A DNA stretch of 64,000 bases from Nonomuraea jabiensis (GCF_014204795.1 NZ_JACHMB010000001.1:12118501-12182500), one strand, 5' to 3'. Shown: positions 7,751-16,243, numbered from the stretch's first letter. Notes: generated by a model not told the origin, from the sequence alone. Numbers and translations: made by a program.

Positions 7751-8575
7751 TCAGCCCTTCAGCGAGCCCTGGAGCAGGGCCTTGACGAAGTGCCGCTGGA
7801 AGATGAGGAAGATCACGAGCGTGGGGGTCAGGATCAGCAGCGACCCGGCGCACAGCAGCGGGATGTCGGTCCCCCACTGCCCCTGGAAGGCGCCCAGGGC
7901 CCCGGACATGGTGCGCTTGGCCGGGTCGTCGACCAGGACGATGGCCAGCAGGAACTGGTTCCAGGTCCACAGGAACAGCAGGATGCCCAGGGACGAGATC
8001 GCCGGCATGGCCAGGGGGACGTGGATGCGCCGGAACAGCTGCCAGACGTTGGCCCCGTCCATCCGCGCGCTCTCCGACAGCTCGCCCGGCATGTTGACGA
8101 AGTGCGCGCGCATCCAGAAGACGGAGAACGGCATGAACAGGCCGATGAGCGGCAGGATGATCGCCCAGCGGGTGTTGAGCAGTCCCATGTCGCGGATCTG
8201 GTAGTACAGCGGCGTGATGATGCCCTCGAAGGGCAGGGTCAGGCCGAGCACGAACAGCAGGAAGATCACGCGGCCGCCGATGACGCGCAGGTGGCCGATG
8301 GCGAAGCCGGCCATCGTCGCCAGCACGATCGAGATCGGGACCACGCCCAGCACGATGAGGACGCTCGACTTCAGCAGCTCGCCCATGTTCGCGGCGCGGA
8401 AGGCGGCCAGGAAGTTGCCCCACTGGGGGTCGGCCGGCCAGGCCAGCCCGGCCGGGTAGGTGCCCGACGGGTGCAGGGCGGTGACGAACAGGCTGAGGAA
8501 CGGCAGGATGGTGATCGCCATCATCGCGATGAGCAGCAGCCTGCCGGTCCAGGACTCCCGCCACGAGGTGATCAT
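7751..8575 (-). CDS. Sugar ABC transporter permease, MalG type
   Basis: A 274-residue inner-membrane permease with about six transmembrane helices. The family's EAA loop, which docks the ATPase, is SESARMDGANVWQLFRRIHVPL at about 175-196. The C-terminus FQRHFVKALLQGSLKG is typical of the MalG/CUT1 family. The ATG at 8575 has AAGGAGGG upstream and overlaps the stop of the partner permease by four bases, so the two are translationally coupled. It forms a heterodimer with the neighbouring permease to import an oligosaccharide delivered by the lipoprotein at 9507-10859. No ATPase gene is present. Actinomycetes often supply a shared MsiK-type ATPase from elsewhere. Confidence 0.92.
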   Translation of the reverse strand: MITSWRESWTGRLLLIAMMAITILPFLSLFVTALHPSGTYPAGLAWPADPQWGNFLAAFRAANMGELLKSSVLIVLGVVPISIVLATMAGFAIGHLRVIGGRVIFLLFVLGLTLPFEGIITPLYYQIRDMGLLNTRWAIILPLIGLFMPFSVFWMRAHFVNMPGELSESARMDGANVWQLFRRIHVPLAMPAISSLGILLFLWTWNQFLLAIVLVDDPAKRTMSGALGAFQGQWGTDIPLLCAGSLLILTPTLVIFLIFQRHFVKALLQGSLKG

Positions 8576-9501
8576 CGGTTGCCCTCCTTGGTGAACCACT
8601 GGATGGGAAGGGCGCAGGCGATCACGAGGACCATGAGCACCAGGGCCAGGGCCGAGGCCATGCCGACCTCGCGTTCGGAGAAGGCCAGGTAGTAGATCTG
8701 CAGGCCGGGCACCATGGTCGTGTTGCCGGGGCCGCCCTGGGTGGCGATGTAGATGATGTCGAAGCTGGCCAGGGCCGCGATCACGGTCACGGTGACGCAG
8801 ACCGCTATCTCCTGCCGCAGGCTGGGGACGGTGATCGAGACGAACTCCCGCCACGGGCCGGCGCCGTCCAGCCGGGCGGCCTCGTACAGCGCCGGGTCGA
8901 TCTTGCTCATCCCGGCCAGGAGCAGCAGCGTGCACAGGCCGAGGAGCACCCAGGCGCCTATCATCCCCACCGCCGGCAGGGCGGTGGAGAAATCGCCCAG
9001 CCAGGCGCGGGTGATCCCGCCGAGGCCGACGAGCGAGAGCAGCTGGTTGATCACGCCGGTGGAGGCCAGCAGCCAGCTCCAGGCGATGCCGGCGGCCACC
9101 AGCGGGATGACCTGCGGCAGGAAGAGAACGGTCCGCGCCACCAGGGCGAGCCGGCTTTCGGCGATGCGCCGGATCGTGGCGGCGATGGCCAGGCCCAGCA
9201 GGACCGGGAGCGCGCTGAAGAAGACGATGAGCTTGACGGCGTTGATCAGCGAGTCGTACAAATCCGGGTCGGTGAAGACCTTCCCGAAGTTGGCCAGACC
9301 GACCCAGGTGGACGGCCCGATGCCGTCCCACTCGTACAGCGAGTACTGGAACGTCAGGGCGATCGGGCGCAGGACGAAGACCGCGTAGAAGGCGAGCGCC
9401 GGCGCGACGAACAGCCAGCCGACCAGGCCGCGCGCGTCGCGCAGCCGGGCCGCGGGCCGCCGCCGGTGCGGGGATCGGGCCCCTGCGGAGCGGGTCACCA
9501 C
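8572..9501 (-). CDS. Sugar ABC transporter permease, MalF type
   Basis: A 309-residue CUT1-family membrane permease with a basic N-terminal tail (residues 1-25, Arg-rich) and about six transmembrane helices starting at GLVGWLFVAPALAFYAVFVL. The EAA loop is ALYEAARLDGAGPWREFVSI. Translation starts at GTG 9501, five bases after the stop of the binding-protein gene, and ends overlapping the next permease (ATGA), so the whole set is one operon. It pairs with the MalG-type permease to form the transport channel for the same sugar. Confidence 0.92.
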   Translation of the reverse strand: MVTRSAGARSPHRRRPAARLRDARGLVGWLFVAPALAFYAVFVLRPIALTFQYSLYEWDGIGPSTWVGLANFGKVFTDPDLYDSLINAVKLIVFFSALPVLLGLAIAATIRRIAESRLALVARTVLFLPQVIPLVAAGIAWSWLLASTGVINQLLSLVGLGGITRAWLGDFSTALPAVGMIGAWVLLGLCTLLLLAGMSKIDPALYEAARLDGAGPWREFVSITVPSLRQEIAVCVTVTVIAALASFDIIYIATQGGPGNTTMVPGLQIYYLAFSEREVGMASALALVLMVLVIACALPIQWFTKEGNR

Positions 9502-9506
9502 CTGCT

Positions 9507-10859
9507 TCAGTTCCCTTCGAGCTGGGCGGCGTAGTCGGCCTGGACCGCCTTCAGCAGCTCCTGCGGCTTCTGCTGTCCGGCCACCAGCTTCTGCAGCTGG
9601 GGCGTCCAGCTCTTGGCGTAGATGGCGCCGGTGGCGTTGGCGATGAAGTCCATCGCGCCGTTGTCCTTGGAGATGTCCGCTCCGGCCGCCAGCGTGGCGG
9701 CGGTGACCTTGTCCGCGGCCACCTCGGGCATGTACGCGTCGGCGGGACCCATCGGACGCGATCCGCCGACCTCGACGCCGATCTCACGGGCCCGCTTGTC
9801 GGTGGCCACCCAGTTGAGGAAGAAGGCGGCGCAGTCGGCGTTCTTGGCGTTCGCGGCGATCCCGAAGGTGAGGGGCGCCGACATGGCGGCCCGCTTGCCG
9901 CCCTGCTGCGCCGGCGGCATCAGGGAGAAACCGACGTCGCCCGGCATCTGCTTGTCGAGGTTGCCCGACTCCCAGTCGCCGTTGAACATGAACAGGCCCT
10001 GGCCGTCGATGAAGCGGCTCATCATCGTCGCGTAGTCGACCGCGTTGACGTCCTTCTGGAAGTATCCCGCCTTGATCCACCGCTCCAGGTGCTGGACGGC
10101 CCGCAGGTTCGACGGGGTGTCGATGGTGGCGCCGGGCTTCTGGAAGATCCAGTCGTTGATGGGGGCGGCCGGGCCGTAGGAGGCCATGAGGTCCTGCAGC
10201 GGGAACGCCAGGCCGCCGGTGGCGCCGCCGTTGAACTGCACGATGGGCGTGATGCCCGCCTTCTTGGCCTTGTCGAGCAGCGCGTCGAGCTCGGCCAGCG
10301 TGGCGGGCGGCGCGGACATCCCGATCTTCGCGGCGAGCTTCTTGTTGTAGAAGATCCCGGTCATGCTGGAGTTGAGGCCCATGGCGTACAGCGAGCCCTC
10401 GCCGCGCGGCCGCCCGCCGGGGCCGAGGCGCAGCTGCTCGAGCTGCGAAGCCGGCCACTTGTCCCAGCCGAACACCTTCGCGTAGCCGTCGAGGTTCTTC
10501 AGCAGGTTGTCCTTGACCAGCTCGGAGACCTGGGGAAGGCGCATCAGGTCGGGCGGGTTGTCCGCCAGCACGCGCGGGGCGTTCTGCGTGATCACCGCGA
10601 ACTGGTCCTCGCGGATGTTCCACGTGACGTTCGGGTGCTGCTTGGTGAACTCGGTGGTCAGCGCCTTGGGCAGCGGGAAGCCGGTCTCGAAGTAGCCGTT
10701 CATCGTGATCGGCGCCGTGCCGCAGGTGGGCGCCGCGGACGGGGCCGACGCGCTGGTGGCCGCGGGCTGCGGGCTGTTGCTGCCGGGAGCCGCGCAGGCG
10801 GCGGCCAGCGTCCCCATGGCGATCACCAGCGCGGCCCCGGAGCGACCTCGACGAGCCAT
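9507..10859 (-). CDS. Sugar ABC transporter substrate-binding lipoprotein
   Basis: A 450-residue extracellular solute-binding protein (family 1). The N-terminus has an Arg-rich n-region, a hydrophobic core and the lipobox-like TLAAAC, followed by a Ser/Pro/Ala linker, so it should be a lipoprotein on the outer face of the membrane. Motifs include GIFYNKKLAAKIGM and FMFNGDWESGNL. The ATG at 10859 lies six bases after AGAGGAG; the longer frame from 10886 would put that site inside the gene. It is the first gene of a five-member minus-strand operon (binding protein, two permeases, small ORF, GH68), which suggests a fructan, sucrose or related ligand. The divergent LacI gene probably regulates it. 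Confidence 0.92.
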   Translation of the reverse strand: MARRGRSGAALVIAMGTLAAACAAPGSNSPQPAATSASAPSAAPTCGTAPITMNGYFETGFPLPKALTTEFTKQHPNVTWNIREDQFAVITQNAPRVLADNPPDLMRLPQVSELVKDNLLKNLDGYAKVFGWDKWPASQLEQLRLGPGGRPRGEGSLYAMGLNSSMTGIFYNKKLAAKIGMSAPPATLAELDALLDKAKKAGITPIVQFNGGATGGLAFPLQDLMASYGPAAPINDWIFQKPGATIDTPSNLRAVQHLERWIKAGYFQKDVNAVDYATMMSRFIDGQGLFMFNGDWESGNLDKQMPGDVGFSLMPPAQQGGKRAAMSAPLTFGIAANAKNADCAAFFLNWVATDKRAREIGVEVGGSRPMGPADAYMPEVAADKVTAATLAAGADISKDNGAMDFIANATGAIYAKSWTPQLQKLVAGQQKPQELLKAVQADYAAQLEGN

Positions 10860-10915
10860 GTGCATCTCCTCTGTTGCCTGGGACAATCGGCACGGGCTGA
10901 TGTCCCGACTCCGTT

Positions 10916-10931
10916 GCTAAATCGGGTTAGC
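10916..10931. promoter_or_regulatory. LacI-type operator candidate of the GH68/ABC operon
   Basis: GCTAAATCGGGTTAGC is an inverted repeat (GCTAA...TTAGC) with the central CG typical of LacI-family operators. It lies 57 bp before the start of the binding-protein gene and 75 bp before the divergent LacI gene, so one repressor dimer here could control both. The TTAGC half-site recurs once more at 10937-10940 as a partial copy (GTTAG). Confidence 0.55.
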
Positions 10932-11005
10932 GCCCGTTAGTCTCACGGTGCGCGTCGCGCGATGTCAACCCCCCGTAACGCACTCTTGACGATCGGAGGT
11001 TCTGG

Positions 11006-12070
11006 GTGAGCCCACGACGGGTCACCTTGGCGGATGTGGCCAAGGCTGCCGGTGTCTCTCGCACGACCGCATCGCTTGTCCTGTCCGGCCGCGGGCGTGA
11101 GCTGCGCATCTCTCAGGACGTCGAGCAGCGGGTGCTGAAGGCGGCCGACGAGTTGCAGTACCGGCCCAACATCGTCTCCGTCGGCCTGCGCACGGGCACC
11201 ACCCGGACGATCGGCTTCATCTCCGACACCGTCGCCACCTCGCGGCTGGCCGGTGACATGATCAAGGGAGCGCTCGAGGCCGCCCGTGACCGCGGCTTCA
11301 TGCTGTTCATCGGTGAGACCGAAGGCGACGCCGAGCTCGAAGGCCTCCTGCTGCAGGCCATGCAGGACCGCCAGGTGGACGGGCTGGTCCTGGCCTCGAT
11401 GTTCACCCGGACCATCAAGGTGCCCAAGCCCATCACGGCCACGCCCGCCGTGCTGCTCAACGCGCTGCCCGAGCAGCCCACTCCCCTGCCCGCCGTCCTT
11501 CCCGACGAGGTCGAGGCCGGCCGCCGCGCCGCCCGCATCCTGCTCGAGGCCGGCCACCGCGACGGCATCTACCTGATCGGCGCCGGTCCGGGCCTGCGGG
11601 ACGTGCCCGCCGAGAGCCTCGCGGCGGTGGAACGGCTCGTCGGCATCCGCGAAGCGCTCGGCGAGATGGGGGTCACGGTGGCGGGCGCTCGCACCTGCCC
11701 CGACTGGCAGCCCGAATACGGCCTGGCCGCGACGCGCGACCTCCTGCGCACCGCCCGGCCGCGCGCGCTGATCTGCTTCAACGACCGCATCGCCATGGGC
11801 GCCTACCAGGCGCTCGACGATGTCGGGCTCAAGGTGCCCGCCGACGTCTCCATCGTCTCCTTCGACGACCATCCGATCGCGTCGTGGATGCGTCCCAAGC
11901 TGACCACCGTGGCGCTGCCCCACTACGAGCTGGGCCGCAAGGCCGTCGACGTGCTGTTCACCGAGATCGACCGCGACCGCGCGGACAGCGACCGGGTGGG
12001 CGAAGTGCACCGGGTCCCGATGCCCGTACGCGGCCGCGAATCCGTCGCACCGGCCGCCCCGGAGCCCTGA
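11006..12070 (+). CDS. LacI family transcriptional regulator of the sugar operon
   Basis: A 354-residue LacI/GalR repressor. The helix-turn-helix is at the very N-terminus (VTLADVAKAAGVSRTTASLVL), followed by the hinge LQYRPNIVSVGLRTG and a periplasmic-binding-protein-like sensor with the dimer motif FNDRIAMGAYQALDDVGLKVP. The start is GTG at 11006, with GGAGG nine bases earlier. It is divergent from the sugar ABC/GH68 operon and shares the intergenic palindrome at 10916, so it probably represses that operon until its sugar is present. The inducer is unknown, although the GH68 gene suggests a fructosyl sugar. Confidence 0.9.
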   Translation: MSPRRVTLADVAKAAGVSRTTASLVLSGRGRELRISQDVEQRVLKAADELQYRPNIVSVGLRTGTTRTIGFISDTVATSRLAGDMIKGALEAARDRGFMLFIGETEGDAELEGLLLQAMQDRQVDGLVLASMFTRTIKVPKPITATPAVLLNALPEQPTPLPAVLPDEVEAGRRAARILLEAGHRDGIYLIGAGPGLRDVPAESLAAVERLVGIREALGEMGVTVAGARTCPDWQPEYGLAATRDLLRTARPRALICFNDRIAMGAYQALDDVGLKVPADVSIVSFDDHPIASWMRPKLTTVALPHYELGRKAVDVLFTEIDRDRADSDRVGEVHRVPMPVRGRESVAPAAPEP

Positions 12071-12140
12071 CCGCGGCGGGCGTGGACGAGCGCGGCGGCC
12101 GCACCCCCCGACAGCAGGGGCCGTGCCGCGGACCCCGGGG

Positions 12141-13427
12141 TCAGCCGAGAACGATCGTGGTCAGGGCGCGCGGACGGAGCGGGATCGCCCCGTCCGTCAC
12201 GGGGACGGGGCCGAGTGAGGCGTCCTCGTCGGTCAGGTAGGCCGCGACCTCGCCGCCCACCCCCTCCCAGGTCACGGGGGCCATGCCAGTGTTGAGGACC
12301 TCGACGACCCGGGAACCGTCGGGGTTGCGGAACGCGGACACCTTCAGGGCGGGCTTCGTGACCGCCGTTTCGAGCCTGACCGCCCCGGGCCTGACGAACC
12401 GGCTGTAGGCGGCCAGCGCCCACAGCCGCTTGGAGACCCGGTAGGTCTTGGCCGCCTCGTCGATCAGCAGCAACGCCCGGGTGTTCCCGGTGGAGGCGCC
12501 CAGCCAGTACAGATAGCCGGAGACGTGGCCGAGGGTGAGCGCGTCGTGGACGGCCAAGGCGATCGTGAAGCCGTCGGAGCCGCTGCCGTCGTACCAGTTC
12601 TCGTTCCAGCTGGTGCCGTTGGGATGCCACTCCGACATCCACGTCGGCCGTTCCGTCGGCAGCGGGGAGTCCACGGGGGTGGCGTAGCTGTGCCCGGTGT
12701 GGACCTTCACCCAGCGGCGGGCCTCGGCGTCGGCCTCGATCGCGGCCGTGTACGCCCTGGCCTCCGTCCAGCCGACCGACTCGCAGCACACCAGCCGCAC
12801 GCCCGAGGCGATCGGCCCGAGCACCTTGACGAACTGGGCGGCCTCCTCGGGGGTGAAGCGCATGGAGGCGTACGGGGCCGTCCAGTCGGGCTCGTTCGCG
12901 AACCCCAGGTCGGTGATCTGAATGCCTTCCTTGGCGTAGAACCTCGTGTACTGCATCAGGTAATCGGCGTAGGCCCGCCGCCACTCCGGCTTGAGCCTGC
13001 CACCGTTCCGATCCTGGCCGGTGTCCTTCATGTAGCCGGGCGCGCTCCAGGCGACGGCGAAGAAGCGTCGCACGCCGTACTCCTGCGCGGCCTTGGCCAG
13101 CCACACCTGGCCGTTGTCGTCGCCGTCCCAGACGTACTCGGGCGGGGCGTCCGGGCCGCCGGGGTCCTCGGGCTGGATCGACACCATCTCGTCGTACGGG
13201 CTCCCGGCCGGGGCCGAGCCGATGCCGAGGCGCAGGATGCTCAGCCCGGCGCCCTTCTCGCGGCTGAACCACAGGTCGAGGATCTCTCGCTGCCTGTCCT
13301 CCGGGAGGGCCCTGACCAGTTCGTTCCGCCGGAAGGCCATGGAGACCCCGAACCCGTCGATGGTCTGGTGCCGGACTCGATCGTCGATCGTGATCGCCGG
13401 TGGATCGGCCGACCGGGGTTCGTTCAT
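12141..13427 (-). CDS. GH30-family glycosidase without signal peptide
   Basis: A 428-residue (beta/alpha)8 enzyme with a C-terminal beta domain, family GH30. The opening strand is RHQTIDGFGVSMAFRRNEL. The acid/base is E179 in GFANEPDW and the nucleophile is E266 in TWMSEWHPNG. The C-terminal part (SKRLWALAAYSRFVRPGAV, then VEVLNTG) is the usual side beta-structure. GH30 members cut xylan, beta-1,6-galactan, beta-1,6-glucan or release monosaccharides. The catalytic loops here resemble none of these closely enough for me to name one. No signal peptide is seen, so it is likely cytoplasmic. ATG 13427 follows GGAG by eight bases. It is divergent from the LacI gene at 13576, with a perfect palindrome between them. 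Confidence 0.85.
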   Translation of the reverse strand: MNEPRSADPPAITIDDRVRHQTIDGFGVSMAFRRNELVRALPEDRQREILDLWFSREKGAGLSILRLGIGSAPAGSPYDEMVSIQPEDPGGPDAPPEYVWDGDDNGQVWLAKAAQEYGVRRFFAVAWSAPGYMKDTGQDRNGGRLKPEWRRAYADYLMQYTRFYAKEGIQITDLGFANEPDWTAPYASMRFTPEEAAQFVKVLGPIASGVRLVCCESVGWTEARAYTAAIEADAEARRWVKVHTGHSYATPVDSPLPTERPTWMSEWHPNGTSWNENWYDGSGSDGFTIALAVHDALTLGHVSGYLYWLGASTGNTRALLLIDEAAKTYRVSKRLWALAAYSRFVRPGAVRLETAVTKPALKVSAFRNPDGSRVVEVLNTGMAPVTWEGVGGEVAAYLTDEDASLGPVPVTDGAIPLRPRALTTIVLG

Positions 13428-13511
13428 CACTGGAACTCCGAGCATGTGACTGCGACGGGCTTGCTGGCAACCATCCTGCCCGACCCCCGGAGCCGGTGCG
13501 GCCGCACTATT

Positions 13512-13525
13512 AGTGATCGATCACT
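13512..13525. promoter_or_regulatory. LacI-type operator between the GH30 and LacI genes
   Basis: AGTGATCGATCACT is a perfect 14-bp palindrome with a CG centre, midway in the 148-bp divergent gap. It is the obvious operator for the adjacent LacI regulator and would serve both the regulator and the GH30 gene. A GTG at 13513 inside it could open the LacI frame but has no ribosome site. Confidence 0.65.
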
Positions 13526-13575
13526 CTAGCATCAACGCTAGGCTGTCCCGCAAGGAGCGAGGAAAGGGGGTCCCC

Positions 13576-14595
13576 TTGGGCGAGTCCGAGACGCCGCGCG
13601 TCACGATCCACGAGGTGGCCCGGCGTGCGGGCGTTTCCCACCAGACGGTCTCTCGCTACTTCCGCCACAACGAAGGCCTGAAGCCGGAGACCCGCAGGAA
13701 GATCGACCTGGTCGTCCAGGAGCTCAACTACCGGCCCAACCTGGTCGCGCGCTCCATGCGCACGCGGCGCACGAACCGGCTGGCGATCGCCCTTCCCGCC
13801 TCCACCTACCTGTGGCCGGTACGCCTGCTCCAGGCCGCCTCCATCACCGCTCACGCCGAGGGCTTCCAGCTGGAGGTCGTCAGCATGGAGGGCGACGCCC
13901 GCGCCAGGGCGGAGCGGATCCTGGAGCTCGCGGGCTCGGGGCAGGTCGAGGGCATCCTGTCCTTGACGCCCCTCGAGATCGGCCCCGGGGCGTCGCCGGT
14001 CCCCATCGTCGTCACGGGCGACTACGACGACAACCTCCGCAGCGTCAACGAGCTCGCGGACGCCTCTCCGGTCCGCGAGATCATCGAATACCTCGCATCG
14101 CTGGGGCACAGGGTCTTCTTCCACATCGCCGGCAAGCAGAGCTTCGCCTCCGCCCGCAATCGCAAACTGCTCTACGAGGAGACGATCAAGCACCACGGGC
14201 TCACGTCGTACGGCATCGCCCTCGGGGACTGGAGCCCCCAGTCCGGCTACGACGCCGTCCGGGGCCTGCCCGAAGGGAGCGGCGTGACCGCCATCGTCGC
14301 CGCGAACGATCACGTGGCCATGGGCGCCGTACGAGGAGCGCTCTCCCGGGGCTGGCGCGTTCCCGGTGACGTCAGCGTGTTCGGCTGGGACGACGAGGAA
14401 CTGGGGCGCTTCGCCACCCCGTCGCTCTCCACGGTGGCCGTCGATCGCGAGGTTCAGGGGCGGGAAGCCATGGCCAAGCTCATCGCGGAAGTCCGGGGGG
14501 AGCCGGTGCCGCAGTCCCCCTCACGGTCGATCAATCGCGTGATCGTGCGCGAGACGGTGGGACCACCCCCCGGCGGCCTCCCGGACCAGGATTAA
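13576..14595 (+). CDS. LacI family transcriptional regulator of the GH30 gene
   Basis: A 339-residue LacI/GalR protein: helix-turn-helix VTIHEVARRAGVSHQTVSRY near residue 9, hinge LNYRPNLVARSMRT, then the ligand-binding core with AANDHVAMGAV and GDVSVFGWDDEELG. I chose TTG at 13576 as the start because GGAAAGGGGG lies just before it and the in-frame GTG at 13513 falls in the operator palindrome and would be part of promoter DNA. It is divergent from the GH30 gene and probably represses both. The inducer is likely a product of hemicellulose breakdown (inference from context). Confidence 0.88.
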   Translation: MGESETPRVTIHEVARRAGVSHQTVSRYFRHNEGLKPETRRKIDLVVQELNYRPNLVARSMRTRRTNRLAIALPASTYLWPVRLLQAASITAHAEGFQLEVVSMEGDARARAERILELAGSGQVEGILSLTPLEIGPGASPVPIVVTGDYDDNLRSVNELADASPVREIIEYLASLGHRVFFHIAGKQSFASARNRKLLYEETIKHHGLTSYGIALGDWSPQSGYDAVRGLPEGSGVTAIVAANDHVAMGAVRGALSRGWRVPGDVSVFGWDDEELGRFATPSLSTVAVDREVQGREAMAKLIAEVRGEPVPQSPSRSINRVIVRETVGPPPGGLPDQD

Positions 14596-14606
14596 CCTCT
14601 CGTTAT

Positions 14607-14864
14607 GGGTACGCCGCCCCCGCCGAGAACGAGGCCGCCACGCCCCAGGAGAGCGCCGAACCCGACGAGGGCACCAGCGAAGACGAGCAGGGCCAGGAGT
14701 CCGAGGCCGAGGACGGCAACGACGACCAGGCCGAGGCTGAGGACGGCCAGGACGACAACGGCCAGGAGGCCGGTTCCGAGGCTCAGGAAGGCAAGCAGGG
14801 CCAGGCCGGCGACCAGAACGAGCAGGAGGGCAAGGGCGACGCCGCCGAGCCCGAGGACGACTGA
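14607..14864 (+). pseudogene. Start-less acidic low-complexity coding remnant
   Basis: The frame beginning GYAAPAENEAATPQESAEP and ending AAEPEDD-stop has near-total G/C third positions. It encodes about 85 residues rich in Glu, Asp, Gln and Gly (repeated EDGNDDQAE, EDGQDDNGQE, EGKQGQAGDQ units). No ATG, GTG or TTG opens it downstream of the LacI stop, and the ATG at 14605 is in another frame that gives an implausible Arg/Pro-rich peptide. I infer the 3' end of an acidic, disordered, possibly secreted protein whose 5' part has been lost. Confidence 0.5.
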
Positions 14865-14871
14865 ACCGAAC

Positions 14872-14900
14872 GCCGGGCGCCCCGTGCCGGGGTGCCCGGC
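14872..14900 (+). terminator. GC-rich hairpin after the acidic remnant
   Basis: A 13-bp stem with a three-base TGC loop and one G-T wobble: the left arm starts at 14872 with GCCGGGCGCCCCG and the right arm ends at 14900. It follows the stop at 14864 by seven bases, so it is likely the terminator of the lost gene and perhaps of the LacI transcript too. The rest of the gap to 14994 shows no gene. Confidence 0.7.
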
Positions 14901-14994
14901 CCGGTCGTGAGCGTACGGTGCCCGACAGGAAGATCTTTACCTGTTTTCGCGCGTTCGGAGTGTGCCCGCAGTGGCGGGCGCGACATCATGCCAC

Positions 14995-16221
14995 ATGCCG
15001 AACGCGCAGCTCAGGAGCCGATTTCCCGCCGAAGTAGGGCGTAACGGGTTGCTGGTCATCGCGGCCCGCGCACTGCGGACCTTCGGGTACGGATGCACCA
15101 GCGTGCTCCTGGCCGAGTTGCTCGCCCAGGACGGCGACGCACCCTGGCAGACCGGCCTGCTGCTGGCCGTGGCCGCCGCCGGTTCGGTGTTCGCGAGCCT
15201 GATGCTGGGCCTGTTCGCCGACGTGTGGGGACGGCGGCGAACGCTGATCGCGTGCGGCTGCCTGATGGCGGTGACCGGCGTCGTGTTCGCGCTCAGCGAG
15301 TCCTACCCCGTGCTGGTCGCCGCCGCCTTCATAGGGACGATCTCGCCCTCCACCAACGACAACACCCCGTTCTCCGGCGTGGAGCAGGCGATCCTCGCCC
15401 AGAGCTGCCCCCCGGCCCGCCACACGGCCATCTTCACCTGCTACAACGTCACCGCCATGGCATCCGGCGCGCTGGGCGGGCTGGCCGCCGCCGCCCTCGG
15501 GCTCCAGACGTGGACCTCGGCCCCGGACGCCGCCTTCGCCCTGTACGCGGTCCTGGCGGCCGGCACCGTGACGCTGTTCTGGCGCCTGTCGCCGCAGGCC
15601 GAGGCCCCCGGGACCGTACGACCTGACCGGAGCGGGCACCGCGGGCGGGTGCCGGGCCAGGTCCGGCTGCTGGCCGGGCTGTCCGCCCTGGACGCCCTGT
15701 CCGGCGGGCTGGCCGTGCAGGCCGTGCTGGCCTGGTGGTTCGCCCACCGCTACGGCGCCACCACCACGCAACTGGGCCTGGTGTTCTTCGCCGCCAACCT
15801 GCTACCGGCCCTGGCCCAGCTCACCGCGCCGCTGCTGGCGCGCCGGCGCGGCCTGCTGGCCACCATGCTCCTCCCGCACACGGCGGCCAACCTGCTGCTG
15901 GCCTGCCTCCCGTTCGCCCAGAACCTCGCCACCGCCGTCACCCTGCTGCTGCTCCGCCAGACGGTCTCCAAGATCGACGTACCGGCCCGCCAGGCCTTCA
16001 CGGCCGCGGTCGTCCCCTCCGCGCACCGCACGGCCGCCGCCAGCCTGACCAGCCTGGCCCGCAGCGTCGCCGTCTCGGCGGCACCCCTCGCCGCCACCAC
16101 CCTGCTGACCGGCACCCTGGCCGCGCTGGGAGCCCCGCTGCTGCTCGGCGCGGCCCTGGGCCTCGGCTACGACCTCGCCCTCTGGCGCGCCTACCGGGGC
16201 GCGCCCCTGCCCGAAGGCTGA
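14995..16221 (+). CDS. MFS transporter
   Basis: A 408-residue major facilitator protein with about twelve hydrophobic segments. The loop after helix 2 has the family motif GLFADVWGRRRTL (an A-motif variant). The hydrophobic stretches run from residue 13 to the C-terminus with a cytoplasmic break near 210-225 (PGTVRPDRSGHRGRVPG). The start is uncertain: ATG 14995 has only a weak ribosome site, and an in-frame GTG at 14962 is the alternative. The substrate is unknown, and the family includes many drug or metabolite exporters. It stands alone, facing the FtsX-type permease gene tail to tail. Confidence 0.85.
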   Translation: MPNAQLRSRFPAEVGRNGLLVIAARALRTFGYGCTSVLLAELLAQDGDAPWQTGLLLAVAAAGSVFASLMLGLFADVWGRRRTLIACGCLMAVTGVVFALSESYPVLVAAAFIGTISPSTNDNTPFSGVEQAILAQSCPPARHTAIFTCYNVTAMASGALGGLAAAALGLQTWTSAPDAAFALYAVLAAGTVTLFWRLSPQAEAPGTVRPDRSGHRGRVPGQVRLLAGLSALDALSGGLAVQAVLAWWFAHRYGATTTQLGLVFFAANLLPALAQLTAPLLARRRGLLATMLLPHTAANLLLACLPFAQNLATAVTLLLLRQTVSKIDVPARQAFTAAVVPSAHRTAAASLTSLARSVAVSAAPLAATTLLTGTLAALGAPLLLGAALGLGYDLALWRAYRGAPLPEG

Positions 16222-16243
16222 GCGGCCGCCCAGCCGGTCCGGG

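Noticed and set aside
6653..8692. Plus-strand frame of 679 codons over the GH68 and permease genes
   Set aside because: No family motif; the minus strand encodes clear GH68 and MalG/MalF proteins with ribosome sites.
13513..13575. GTG start of the LacI gene inside the operator
   Set aside because: No ribosome site, and it would place the perfect palindrome in coding sequence. TTG 13576 has a strong site and matches the family start.
14605..14910. ATG-started Arg/Pro/Thr-rich ORF of 101 residues
   Set aside because: Codon bias points to the neighbouring acidic frame; this one is its shadow.
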